From contig NZ_NFLH01000025.1 of NCBI RefSeq assembly GCF_002160815.1, positions 1 through 35,726 of the forward strand: a stretch of 35,726 bases of DNA, in the 5' to 3' direction. The notes beneath the pieces are model-generated. The model worked only from the letters and a program-made list of their open reading frames with translations. It did no database searches and had not been told where the DNA came from. The position numbers and the translations under genes were made by a program. This DNA comes from Massilimicrobiota sp. An134. Lineage in GTDB: Bacteria > Bacillota_I > Bacilli_A > Erysipelotrichales > Coprobacillaceae. Below, piece by piece: positions 1-6,874 of this stretch. Each line of letters opens with the position of its first letter. Within the stretch, counting starts at the first letter, position 1.

Positions 1-2
1 AA

Positions 3-113
3 TTAAAACCTTATATTCCTACAAAAATGAAAATAGTCAAATGGCTGGGAACCATAGTTGGATTTGCAATAATTGCTTTAATTATTGCTTTAATAATGAG
101 TAAGATGGTTTGA
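3..113 (+). CDS. 3' end of a membrane protein (partial)
   Basis: The frame is open from the left edge of the window to a TGA at 111-113. The readable tail is a short charged stretch (PTKMKIVKW), then one strongly hydrophobic helix of about 22 residues rich in Ile, Ala and Leu, and a basic end. This suggests the last transmembrane segment of a membrane protein that begins outside the window. An ATG at 27 could start a small single-helix peptide instead, but I see no clear ribosome binding site before it. The family cannot be named. Confidence 0.4.
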   Translation, partial: LKPYIPTKMKIVKWLGTIVGFAIIALIIALIMSKMV

Positions 114-144
114 AAATTGTAATTTGAAAAGGAGATATACTGAA

Positions 145-882
145 TTGGATACTAAACGGTTAGCAAAATTTCTTATAATTACATTTGTTATTACAGGGAT
201 AGCCTGGTCTGGACTTGCTGTGTTAACAAGTTTAAATATTATCCCATTTTCGCATCCTTTAGGCACTATTTTACATATTATAGGAGGATTCGGACCGACA
301 ATAGCAACTTTCTGTGTCTTAGAAGAAAAAAACACGGTTAAATCTATATTAGATTTTATTTTTGGCTACAGAAAGAAATCATTGATTTTTTTGTTTTTAT
401 TTTCTATTTTTGAAATACTGACAATAGGTTTATCGTCAAGGGAATTTAATTCCGCATTACCATGGTATTTGATGCCTTTAATCTTTCTTCAAGCAACATT
501 TATATATGGCGGCGAAGAAGAATTGGGTTGGAGAGGTGTTATGCAGCCTTTATTAGAGGAAAAATTGAATTTCCCTATAGCCACAATCATTACGGGTGTT
601 GTGTGGGGAATTTGGCATATTCCCCTTTGGTTTGTAAATGGCTCATCGCAACAAAATATGCCATTTCTATTTTTCTTAGCGTTAGCTGTTATACTGAGCT
701 TTTGGCTGGCGACAATTTACAAAAAAACGAAATGTGTTTTTGCTTGTAGTGTTTTTCATGGATTGACAAATACTCTTTTGTCTGTATTTATAATTAAAGT
801 GAATGTTCTATTGGTAATAGGACTGATTGCTATGCTTGTATATTCAATATATTTATGGTATTGTGGAGAAGCAAAACAATAA
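145..882 (+). CDS. CPBP family intramembrane glutamic endopeptidase
   Basis: A multi-pass membrane protein of the CPBP (Abi/Rce1-like) protease family. The three family motifs are visible: GGEEELGWRG (the EExxxR motif, catalytic Glu pair and Arg), WGIWHIPLWF (second motif, His) and FHGLTN (third motif, His). Several hydrophobic helices lie before, between and after them. The frame is open from a TTG at 124, but AAAAGGAGA at 127-135 sits about 10 nt before a TTG at 145. I therefore take 145 as the start, giving about 245 residues. Family members process prenylated or peptide substrates, and some act in bacteriocin self-immunity; the substrate here is unknown. It follows the partial membrane gene by 31 nt and may share its operon. 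A strong hairpin terminator follows at 964. Confidence 0.85.
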   Translation: MDTKRLAKFLIITFVITGIAWSGLAVLTSLNIIPFSHPLGTILHIIGGFGPTIATFCVLEEKNTVKSILDFIFGYRKKSLIFLFLFSIFEILTIGLSSREFNSALPWYLMPLIFLQATFIYGGEEELGWRGVMQPLLEEKLNFPIATIITGVVWGIWHIPLWFVNGSSQQNMPFLFFLALAVILSFWLATIYKKTKCVFACSVFHGLTNTLLSVFIIKVNVLLVIGLIAMLVYSIYLWYCGEAKQ

Positions 883-908
883 ATTCCAATTTATCTATTC
901 AATCCTCT

Positions 909-929
909 ATAAACCCTGTATTTTCAAGG
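909..929 (+). repeat. Direct repeat A, left copy (candidate att site)
   Basis: A 21-nt stretch that matches 3992-4012 at 19 of 21 positions in the same orientation; the shared core is TATTTTCAAGG. It lies just outside the integrase fragment, where the end of an integrated element would be expected. Interpretation as attL is inference. Confidence 0.35.
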
Positions 930-963
930 CATACCGCCTATTAAATGTTCAAACCTTATGTAT

Positions 964-1009
964 TTTCCCTTGTTTTTGCCCTTATGAGCCGAAACAAGGG
1001 AAATTTTTT
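964..1009 (+). terminator. Rho-independent terminator after the CPBP gene
   Basis: Perfect 12-bp stem TTTCCCTTGTTT / AAACAAGGGAAA (964-975 and 992-1003) followed directly by six T (1004-1009). It is placed to end plus-strand transcription from the protease and also lies between that gene and the opposing integrase fragment. The loop includes part of repeat B (TTTGCCCTTATGA at 975-987), which recurs at 3917-3929. Confidence 0.75.
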
Positions 1010-1400
1010 ATTCTCCGCCGATTACCTTATCCAGCAGTCTTGCGGAAGTACGCTTCGCTTCCCTTGTAGCGTGAGCGTAAATGTTCATTGTGGTACTGAC
1101 ATCAGCGTGTCCGAGAAGTTCCTGCACATCTTTAGGTGCTGCACCGTTTGAAAGCAGATTGCTTGTATAAGTGTGTCTGAGCATATGGAAGTGAAAATCC
1201 TCCAATCCCTCCACCTTTTTTCTTGCTGTCCTGCACATAATCTCCACTGTACTCGGTGCTTCAAATGCCCCGTCAGGTCTAAGGCAGACAAAGGATAATT
1301 CCTTGTACCCCTCTGGGACTTCCTCCGACCTCGGCAGACTGTAAACCTCATAGTAGGTGCGGTCTTTTTCTTTAACCTCCAGCAGGACAAAGTTCTGCCG
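1008..1400 (-). pseudogene. Tyrosine integrase, C-terminal fragment (ICE/transposon type)
   Basis: The minus strand encodes the last ~130 residues of a Tn916-like tyrosine recombinase. The fragment contains HMLRHTYTS (HxxR), the LGHAD box and the Tyr of [10 protein letters not shown], which is the nucleophile, and ends [10 protein letters not shown]. The N-terminal arm-binding domain and the first catalytic Arg are missing. Upstream of about 1400 the frame runs antisense through the relaxase fragment, so the real gene is cut there. G+C is visibly higher than in the host genes further right, which supports horizontal origin. The surviving gene end points to the left edge of the element, as is usual when int lies next to att. 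It should not be active. Confidence 0.8.
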
Positions 1401-1403
1401 CAG

Positions 1404-1787
1404 TTGAAACAGCAGCTTGCCGATACAAAGGGGCTTTTCAAAGTCAAAGAGCGAAAAGCGTTGGAAGTAAAAATCAAAGAAACCGAAGCAGAGATTGCCG
1501 ACAGGCTGGATAAAATCCCCGACACGCTCAAAGAGGACGGTTATCCCGATGTACAAGTTTTTATGAGGACTTTCCGAGAAATGGAAAGCGTTGTAGAACA
1601 GTACAACCGTGACCTTGCCGAGTGGAAATATCAAGTCAGCAGGAAACCGACAGCCACCGCTAAAGAACAGCACAGACCGCCCGAAAAGCAAAGCGTGTTA
1701 AAACATCTGCGTGAGATACAGGAACGCAACAAGCAGAAGCCACCGCAAAAACAGCGTAAGAAATCCATTGACAGAGATAGCCGATAG
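1404..1787 (+). pseudogene. MobA/MobL-type relaxase, C-terminal fragment
   Basis: About 127 residues, highly charged and rich in Lys, Glu and Gln. They resemble the C-terminal tail of clostridial mobilization relaxases: a coiled-coil-like region ([20 protein letters not shown]), then [10 protein letters not shown] and a basic Lys/Gln tail. No N-terminal relaxase Tyr or His triad is present, and the TTG at 1404 has no convincing ribosome binding site. The left edge coincides with the point where the opposing integrase fragment loses its own sense, so a deletion or rearrangement probably fused the two genes tail-inward. Assignment to the Mob family is from recognition of the tail and is less secure than the integrase call. 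Confidence 0.6.
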
Positions 1788-1792
1788 GCATT

Positions 1793-1827
1793 GAAAAACC
1801 GCCGTTATGGTTTACCCATAGCGGCGG
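1793..1827 (-). terminator. Terminator for the KTR cargo operon
   Basis: GC-rich hairpin: CCGCCGTTATGG (1799-1810) pairs with CCATAGCGGCGG (1816-1827) with one G-T pair. On the minus strand it is followed by a T run (complement of AAAAA at 1794-1798). It lies just past the KTR stop codon and faces the relaxase fragment. Confidence 0.75.
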
Positions 1828-1836
1828 CATACATAG

Positions 1837-2016
1837 TTATTTACTGACTGCAAGCGTGATTTTCATATCTTGAACATTGATAAGTGTTTCTTTCTTGCAC
1901 TTCGGACAGTAGAGAGGAAAGTTTTTCATCTCGGTATCTTCTTGTATCTTTGTTCGGGTTTTATTGCCGCAGACAGGGCATAATACAAATTTACAATCAG
2001 TCTCTTTATTCTGCAC
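1837..2016 (-). CDS. Cysteine-rich KTR domain protein
   Basis: A small protein of 59 residues with two CxxC knuckles, CPVCGNKTR and CPKCKKETLI, which is the layout of the Cys_rich_KTR family found as cargo in Firmicute conjugative elements. The two knuckles probably bind one zinc; the function is unknown. The frame stays open to 2091, but that upstream part is antisense-free overlap with the hydrolase gene. A GTG at 2016 gives the family's usual length and has GGAGG 12 nt before it, so I choose it. The start overlaps the end of the upstream hydrolase by 11 nt, which suggests translational coupling in the padR-hydrolase-KTR operon. Confidence 0.75.
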   Translation of the reverse strand: MQNKETDCKFVLCPVCGNKTRTKIQEDTEMKNFPLYCPKCKKETLINVQDMKITLAVSK

Positions 2017-2794
2017 TTGTCCAAAAATCCTCCATAGTTTCATTAAACTCCCGTGGCACATCCATATTGACACAGTGCCCTGCATTTTCAAAAATAACTA
2101 CCCTACAATTTGGCTCACTTATTTTCCATTGTTTTACTGCCTCTAATTCCATTGGAATATCAAAGCTTCCACATCCAATCAACAAAGGGTAATTTCGTTT
2201 TCCAGTTTTATACTTATTTATCATACTATTGAGCGTTGCCAGAAACATAAATGACTTTTTTGGAAAAAGTATGTTCATATCAAAAAACTCATTTTGCGCC
2301 TCTAAAGTATGCGCAGAAATTTTCTTGTTTTCTTTTGCAAACCACTTGACCGAAAAGAGGGCTTTCAACATCATCGCCATCTGTTTCGCACCATTTTTCC
2401 TTTGCATTTTAATATCAAAATTATTGATGTCATATCCTCCAAAGCACGCCAATGAGCTTACTGAGTTTGGATGATGATTAGCAAAATCCTGTGCCAGTAC
2501 TGCTCCTAATGAAACGCCGACAATGTGTACTTTTTCAATATTTTCTACCTTTAAGATGTCGAATATCCATTCTGACATCTTATCTATGCCATCTCCTTTT
2601 TTGGTATCCGTTGACTGTCCATGACCAATAATGTCAATAGTCAAAATATTATATTTGTTGTGAAAATACTCAAACTGTGATTTGAACATATTATGATTGA
2701 CAAAAGCGGCGTGAATAAAAAGTATCCATTCGGTATGATCTATTCCACTGATAAAATATGTAATTGGCGAATTAGCTAACTTTATTGATTTCAT
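2006..2794 (-). CDS. Alpha/beta hydrolase
   Basis: A 262-residue soluble alpha/beta hydrolase. Visible features are the oxyanion-side HGQS segment after strand 3-4 (IDIIGHGQSTD), the nucleophile elbow GVSLG (Ser), an acid in the GSFDIP region, and the catalytic His in ENAGHCVNMD near the end. The full triad appears intact, so the enzyme is probably active on an ester or similar small molecule. GAGAGGA precedes the ATG. Its start overlaps the padR stop by 4 nt (ATGA), so it is the second gene of a PadR-controlled operon. PadR control suggests a detoxification or stress role, but the substrate cannot be read from the sequence. Confidence 0.85.
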   Translation of the reverse strand: MKSIKLANSPITYFISGIDHTEWILFIHAAFVNHNMFKSQFEYFHNKYNILTIDIIGHGQSTDTKKGDGIDKMSEWIFDILKVENIEKVHIVGVSLGAVLAQDFANHHPNSVSSLACFGGYDINNFDIKMQRKNGAKQMAMMLKALFSVKWFAKENKKISAHTLEAQNEFFDMNILFPKKSFMFLATLNSMINKYKTGKRNYPLLIGCGSFDIPMELEAVKQWKISEPNCRVVIFENAGHCVNMDVPREFNETMEDFWTSAE

Positions 2795-3330
2795 ATCTTG
2801 CTTCCTCTCATTTCATCAAGAAGTTTTTGATACCACTCAATATTGAATTTCATAAAATCTTTGCCATATCGAGCTGCGGTAAACTGATAATGGAGAATGT
2901 CCTTATTTTTATCAGGAACTTTGACATTTTCTGCTTCCTTACAAATTGCATTCAACACATCATACTGTTCCTTTAACTTTGAAATATACTCTTGTAATCC
3001 TGCCTCACGCTTTTCTTTTGTTGAAAAACCCATAAAATATAATTTAGCCAATTCAGGATTTTTGCTACTCTGTATTTCCATTGGCATGGATACCCACTCA
3101 ATAAAATGCTGTTTCCCACTATCGGTTATGGAATAAATCTTTTTATATTTTCCATTCTCAATGACCTCTTCATACTGAACATATCCACAATTAAGCAATT
3201 TCTTTATAGCAGCCTGTATACTGCCCATACTGCTGCTATACATCATATTAAGCCCTTTATCTATTCTTTCACGCAACTGATAAATTGTTCTGCTGCTCAA
3301 CAGTAAAAGACCGAGTATTATATTATCCAT
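2791..3330 (-). CDS. PadR family transcriptional regulator
   Basis: 179 residues. The N-terminal winged helix (about 1-75) has the typical PadR start MDNIILGLLLLSSRTIYQL and the wing YKKIYSITDSGKQHF. The C-terminal half (about 85-175) is a helical dimerization domain of the Vir/PadR-C type. PadR proteins are usually repressors that respond to small molecules and often repress their own gene. This one has a consensus promoter and an interlocking palindrome directly upstream (3354-3395), which supports autorepression of the padR-hydrolase-KTR operon. It overlaps the next gene by 4 nt. Confidence 0.9.
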   Translation of the reverse strand: MDNIILGLLLLSSRTIYQLRERIDKGLNMMYSSSMGSIQAAIKKLLNCGYVQYEEVIENGKYKKIYSITDSGKQHFIEWVSMPMEIQSSKNPELAKLYFMGFSTKEKREAGLQEYISKLKEQYDVLNAICKEAENVKVPDKNKDILHYQFTAARYGKDFMKFNIEWYQKLLDEMRGSKI

Positions 3331-3346
3331 ACACTTCTCCTATATA

Positions 3347-3395
3347 TTACTATTAGTAATATTACTATTATATCAAGTCCCTCTAATAGTGTCAA
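3347..3395 (-). promoter_or_regulatory. Consensus promoter and palindromic operator of padR
   Basis: Reading the minus strand, TTGACA (3395-3390) and TATAAT (3372-3367) are separated by exactly 17 bp, a perfect sigma-A promoter. A perfect 14-bp palindrome TAGTAATATTACTA (3354-3367) overlaps the 3' end of the -10 box, and another ATTACTA arm lies at 3347-3353, before the ribosome binding site. This is a good candidate PadR operator; binding is inferred from position only. Confidence 0.75.
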
Positions 3396-3400
3396 TAGAT

Positions 3401-3429
3401 AATAAAAGAGGCAGGAAATGTCATGCCTC
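3401..3429 (-). terminator. Terminator after tnpV
   Basis: Stem GAGGCA / TGCCTC (arms at 3408-3413 and 3424-3429) with a T-rich tail on the minus strand (complement of AATAAAA at 3401-3407). It separates tnpV from the padR promoter. Confidence 0.55.
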
Positions 3430-3437
3430 CAAAATAG

Positions 3438-3818
3438 TTATGCGTAGATTATCTCGTTATTTATAACCTCTATCGCACACGCCCGTATGTTATTCATTTT
3501 TTGTACCCATTCTAAGGCGTTTTCTGACTTTAACTGTTCTGTTATGTCTTGTGACTGTTTCATCTGTTCCACAAGCCTTTCAAAGCATTCCTCCGCCTGT
3601 TTATCGACATCGGCAAGATATTCATTTAACTTGCCACTTGTGAGCAGCGTAGTGTAAACCGCCCGTTTATGTTCCTGTAAATAGCGTTTATGTCGCTGTC
3701 CCCATAAGCCGATAGGCTTGTGTTCTTTTTCGGTTGGTAAAGTAAGGCAAGGAATATAATAATCTCCTTGCAGTTCATACCATAAACCATGGCTTTCATC
3801 AAAAATGTACTTGTCCAT
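3438..3818 (-). CDS. tnpV: TnpV family transposon protein
   Basis: A 126-residue soluble protein. It matches the TnpV family of clostridial transposons (Tn4451/Tn4453 group) in its start (a short acidic lead, then YELQGDYYIPCL), its central IGLWGQRHKRYLQEH segment, and a Glu/Gln/Lys-rich helical C-terminal half with WVQKMNNIRACA. The role of TnpV is not established; it travels with serine-recombinase transposons and other mobile elements. CGGAGGA sits 9 nt before the ATG. Here it is separated from any large resolvase, so it marks mobile DNA and does not indicate a working transposon. Confidence 0.75.
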   Translation of the reverse strand: MDKYIFDESHGLWYELQGDYYIPCLTLPTEKEHKPIGLWGQRHKRYLQEHKRAVYTTLLTSGKLNEYLADVDKQAEECFERLVEQMKQSQDITEQLKSENALEWVQKMNNIRACAIEVINNEIIYA

Positions 3819-3858
3819 ATAATAAATCCTCCGTTATAATATATTCGCACATATGTCA

Positions 3859-4204
3859 CAGTTCTCCGATTGCCACACTCTGTTATATCTTGTTATGAGA
3901 TTTTCTTGTCCTTGAATTTGCCCTTATGATTGTGCAGAACAAGGGTAACATTGTGTGAAATCATATAGAGAGATAAGTCGAACACATTGCGATAAATCCT
4001 TTATTTTCAAGGATTTTGGAGGATTTTATTGATAACCTATGGAGAGCAATAAACACTCATAATTTTATGGTTTTCAAATTCCAATTTGTAGAGTATGAAA
4101 ATCGAAATTATATCAATATAAAGAAAAACAGGTATTTCTTTGAGTTGAAAAGTAGTTATGAAACTATAAAATACTAGCTATAACGTAAATAGGTGTGATA
4201 TGTC
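3859..4204. other. Non-coding junction at the right edge of the mobile remnant
   Basis: No convincing gene. It holds the right copies of repeat B (TTTGCCCTTATGA at 3917-3929 and AACAAGGG at 3938-3945) and repeat A (3992-4012), followed by AT-rich sequence. These repeats mirror those near the integrase fragment and make this the likely right border of the inserted element. Confidence 0.45.
3992..4012 (+). repeat. Direct repeat A, right copy (candidate att site)
   Basis: Matches 909-929 at 19 of 21 positions in the same orientation, with core TATTTTCAAGG. It lies outside tnpV at the presumed right end of the element. The role as attR is inferred. Confidence 0.35.
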
Positions 4205-4208
4205 GTTT

Positions 4209-4284
4209 TGGCAATGCAACAAGTAAGCGACAAATAGACTTAAAAGCCTTTGTTTTATAAGGCTTCGGAGTTCTCAAAACGTTA
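4209..4284 (+). repeat. 76-nt repeat R, copy 1
   Basis: Matches 5458-5533 at 71 of 76 positions with no gaps. Ends are identical in both copies (TGGCAATGCAACAAG at the left, CGGAGTTCTCAAAACGTTA at the right). The centre forms a hairpin, AAGCCTT (4244-4250) with AAGGCTT (4259-4265). A terminator and then the DUF1016 gene follow. The sequence can be read as a short peptide frame on either strand, but most differences would change amino acids, whereas the base pairing is kept. Confidence 0.85.
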
Positions 4285-4287
4285 GTA

Positions 4288-4320
4288 ATAATTGTTGTGA
4301 GAAAATTAGAGAAGTATTTA
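4288..4320 (+). repeat. 33-nt repeat S, copy 1
   Basis: Directly follows repeat R and matches 6739-6771 at 29 of 33 positions. Similarity continues weakly to the left of both copies (AAAAC..TAGT), so S may be the right part of a longer R-S element. Confidence 0.6.
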
Positions 4321-4328
4321 GACTTTGT

Positions 4329-4353
4329 AAGAAGTTTAGATGCTTCTTTTTTT
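4329..4353 (+). terminator. Small terminator-like hairpin before the DUF1016 pseudogene
   Basis: AAGAAG (4329-4334) pairs with CTTCTT (4343-4348) across an 8-nt loop, followed by a T run to 4353. The stem is short and AT-rich, so it is weak. It lies between repeat R/S and the gene, as does the stronger one after copy 2 of R. Confidence 0.45.
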
Positions 4354-4408
4354 CTTTTTAAAATAAGGGTATAATAAGAATAATTAATATTGAAAGGAGT
4401 AGTTGATT

Positions 4409-5431
4409 GTGGAAAATAATTTGTTAAACAATGAAGCATTAGTAAATGAAATTGCTAGTATTATCACAAATGCTAGAAATAATGTCGCAAAACAAGTAAA
4501 TAATGAACTTTTAAATGCTTATTGGAATATTGGTCGTGTTATTGTTGAAGATGAATTGAAGAATAATCGTGGTGAATATGGGAAAAAACAATGACTTGCT
4601 ATTTCAAAAAATCTTACTAATAAATTTGGAAAAGGTTTTTCACAATCTAATTTATATAACACGAAAATGTTCTATACGAAATATCCAATTTTCCAGTCAG
4701 TGACTGGAAAATTGAGCTGGACTCATTATTGCGAATTATTATATATATCTGATGATGACAAACGTGGTTTCTATGAAAAAGAAGCAATTAATGCAAATTG
4801 GTCAGTAAGAGAGTTAAAAAGACAAATTAGCTCTTCATTATTCGAAAGGTTGTTATTATCAAATGGGGAGACTAATAAAAAGAAGGTTCTTGAATTAGCG
4901 CTAAAAGGAAATGAAATTGCCAAACCAGAAGATATAGTAAAAGATCCTTATGTTTTTGAATTTCTAGGTCTGCCAGAAAATAAACCAATGATGGAATCTG
5001 ATTTGGAAGAAGCTCTTGTTAGACAAATTGAAAAGTTTCTTTTGGAACTTGGAAAAGGATTTATGTTTGTAGGAACTCAGCAAAGAGTAACGTTCGGGAA
5101 TATTCATTATTATGTTGATATGGTTTTCTATAATAAAATTTTAAGATCTTATGTATTGATAGAATTAAAAACTATCAAATTAATGCCTGAAGCAGTTGGG
5201 CAACTTAATATGTACTTGAATTAGTATACAGCAGAAATTAATGACGAAAATGATAATCCACCAATTGGATTGATTTTATGCACTGATAAAGGCAATGTTG
5301 ATATGCAGTATGCATTAGGAGGCTTGAGTAATAATATTTTTGCTTCAAAATATGTAACATATATGCCTGATAAGGAACAATTTATTGCTCAGGTTGAAGC
5401 TGTATTATCATCTAATAATAATACAGAATAA
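4409..5431 (+). pseudogene. DUF1016/YhcG-like PD-(D/E)XK nuclease, broken by two stop codons
   Basis: A continuous frame of 341 codons from GTG 4409 (AAAGGAG 9 nt before it) to TAA 5429-5431. It is interrupted only by TGA at 4592-4594 (codon 62) and TAG at 5222-5224 (codon 272). The N-terminal domain (NNVAKQVNNELLNAYWNIGR) and the nuclease domain (about 200-330: ALVRQIEKFLLELGKGFMFVG, YYVDMVFYN, YVLIELK) both fit the DUF1016 family. The D..E.K active-site pattern is visible in VDMVFYN...LIELK. The family usually has a Tyr near the second stop (NYY), so TAT to TAG fits there. No frameshift is present. Family members are linked to type I restriction loci and DNA repair or defence. The central piece, 4667-5224, could still start at an internal ATG, but probably as a non-functional fragment. 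Confidence 0.85.
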
Positions 5432-5457
5432 GTGAATATAAGTTTTGTGAGTGGTTA

Positions 5458-5533
5458 TGGCAATGCAACAAGTAAGCGACAAATAGGCTTAAAAACCCTT
5501 ATTTTATAAGGTTTCGGAGTTCTCAAAACGTTA
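5458..5533 (+). repeat. 76-nt repeat R, copy 2
   Basis: Second copy of the R repeat. Relative to copy 1 the hairpin arms have changed together: G4246 is A5495 and its partner C4263 is T5512, which preserves a pair. One further arm position (5498 C) is now a mismatch or bulge. The copy sits directly after the DUF1016 pseudogene and before a terminator and the Fic gene. Confidence 0.85.
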
Positions 5534-5549
5534 ATCAAAACAAATACGG

Positions 5550-5584
5550 AAAAAGATTCAAGATTATATCTTGGGTCTTTTTTT
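5550..5584 (+). terminator. Terminator between repeat R copy 2 and the Fic gene
   Basis: AGATTCAAGAT (5554-5564) pairs with ATCTTGGGTCT (5568-5578), 11 pairs including two G-T, extended by flanking A and T runs. T run at 5578-5584. It separates transcription across R from the next gene. Confidence 0.65.
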
Positions 5585-5662
5585 GTGCTTGTTAATGAAA
5601 TAAATGTAAATAAATGATATAATAAATTAATTAATAAAATTTCAGATGAAGAAGGTGATATT

Positions 5663-6619
5663 ATGATTGATATAGTAGAAAGAAATGAAGTTGTACAATT
5701 TAAAAATGGAGATTTTGTATTAGATGTTACTATTGATTCTAATAAGGAAACAGTATGGTTAAATAGAGAACAATTATCACAATTGTTTGATAGGGATATC
5801 AAGACAATAGGGAGACATATTAATAATGCATTAAAAGAAGAATTAGATAATTCAACTGTCGCAAAATTTGCGACAGTTCAAAAAGAAGGCACTCGTCAAG
5901 TGACTCGACAAATTGAATATTATAACTTAGATATGATAATAAGTATTGGATATAGAGTAAAATCTAAAAATGGTATTCTTTTTAGAAAATGGGCTCATAA
6001 TATATTAAGAGAATACTTATTAAAAGGATATGTTATAAATGATAGACATTTTCAAGATATTGAATATGTTACAAAAATGCTGGATCAATATAAAGAAGCA
6101 GGTGGGAAATTACCATCGAGTGATGCTATGTTAGAATTTTTAAAAGCTTATCAAAGAGGTTTTAAAATATTAGATGATTATGATCATCATACTTTAGAAG
6201 TACCTGAAGGACAAAAAGATGTTTATGTTATTCAATATGATGAATGTATAAAATTGATACACAATACAATGTTTGCAAACCAAGGAGATCAATTTGCAAT
6301 TGAAAGAGATGATTCATTTAAAAGTAGTATATCAACCATATATCAAAGTTTTGGAGGAAATCACTTATATCCAACACTTGAAGACAAAGCAAGTGCATTA
6401 TTATATTTTATTGTTAAAAACCATAGCTTTATTGATGGTAATAAAAGAATAGGGGCAACAATATTTTTATATTTTTTAGAAAAGAACAATGCATTATATA
6501 AAAATGGAAAAGAAAGAATTAATAATGATGCTTTAGCGACTTTAACGATATTAGTCGCAACGTCAAGACCAGAAGATAAAGATATTATGATGCAACTTAT
6601 TAAGACAATTATCAAATAA
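5663..6619 (+). CDS. RhuM-like / Fic (death-on-curing) domain protein
   Basis: 318 residues in two parts. Residues about 1-150 resemble the RhuM/virulence family (VWLNREQLSQLFDRDIKTIGRH as a helix-turn-helix-like start, then RQIEYYNLDMIISIGYRVKS). The C-terminal part (about 180-310) is a Fic/Doc fold with the motif HSFIDGNKRIGA beginning at His254. The motif has Lys where AMP-transferring Fic enzymes have Gly/Arg (HPFxxGNGR), which is the Doc-like form associated with kinase activity. GGTGAT lies before the ATG. These proteins are common next to type I restriction genes and DUF1016 nucleases; none of the former are seen here. Whether it is a toxin, and what restrains it, is not visible. Confidence 0.85.
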   Translation: MIDIVERNEVVQFKNGDFVLDVTIDSNKETVWLNREQLSQLFDRDIKTIGRHINNALKEELDNSTVAKFATVQKEGTRQVTRQIEYYNLDMIISIGYRVKSKNGILFRKWAHNILREYLLKGYVINDRHFQDIEYVTKMLDQYKEAGGKLPSSDAMLEFLKAYQRGFKILDDYDHHTLEVPEGQKDVYVIQYDECIKLIHNTMFANQGDQFAIERDDSFKSSISTIYQSFGGNHLYPTLEDKASALLYFIVKNHSFIDGNKRIGATIFLYFLEKNNALYKNGKERINNDALATLTILVATSRPEDKDIMMQLIKTIIK

Positions 6620-6824
6620 GAGGAATATTCTTTAATAATGAAATGTTTTAACCATAATTCATTTTTGGCATCTTTTAGTTAATTGAAAGTGTTAATAAAA
6701 TCAATGAATTTGGGTGTTATTTGAGTAAAACAATAGTCATAATTGTTATGAGAGGATGAGAGAAGTATTTAAAATTGATGAAAGGCAAGAAAGTATATGA
6801 GTAAGAAAAAGAAAAAATCATACG
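6620..6824. other. Intergenic stretch with the S repeat
   Basis: Contains S copy 2 (6739-6771) and a tiny frame at 6797 (16 residues, Lys-rich) that I do not consider a gene. Nothing else recognizable. Confidence 0.4.
6739..6771 (+). repeat. 33-nt repeat S, copy 2
   Basis: Matches 4288-4320 at 29 of 33 positions, with three of four differences being transitions. It lies downstream of the Fic gene with no full R copy beside it; only a degraded AAAAC..TAGT trace is present. Confidence 0.6.
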
Positions 6825-6867
6825 AAGCAATGTCATTCAGTCCTTAACTTAATGACATTGCTTTTTT
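6825..6867 (+). terminator. Strong hairpin terminator between converging genes
   Basis: Perfect 13-bp stem AAGCAATGTCATT (6825-6837) and AATGACATTGCTT (6851-6863) with the T run continuing to 6867. It can end plus-strand transcripts from the Fic region and, less well, minus-strand transcripts leaving the redox cluster. Confidence 0.75.
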
Positions 6868-6874
6868 GGACTCC

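Noticed and set aside
1008-1691. Single long minus-strand gene over the integrase and relaxase region
   Set aside because: Its upper part is only the antisense of the relaxase fragment; similarity to integrases stops near 1400.
881-4087. Shared AAATTCCAATTT at 881-892 and 4076-4087 as an outer att repeat
   Set aside because: Short and AT-rich, so chance is likely in this sequence; repeat A is the better candidate.
4164-4439. Minus-strand coding frames crossing the R repeats (also at 5455-5802)
   Set aside because: They exist only because the R sequence happens to be open on that strand. Differences between copies change residues freely, and no ribosome binding site is seen.
4209-5533. CRISPR array
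   Set aside because: Only two copies, 1.2 kb apart with a whole gene between them, and no cas genes nearby.
6797-6847. Tiny 16-residue Lys-rich coding frame
   Set aside because: No clear ribosome binding site, and it runs into the terminator stem.
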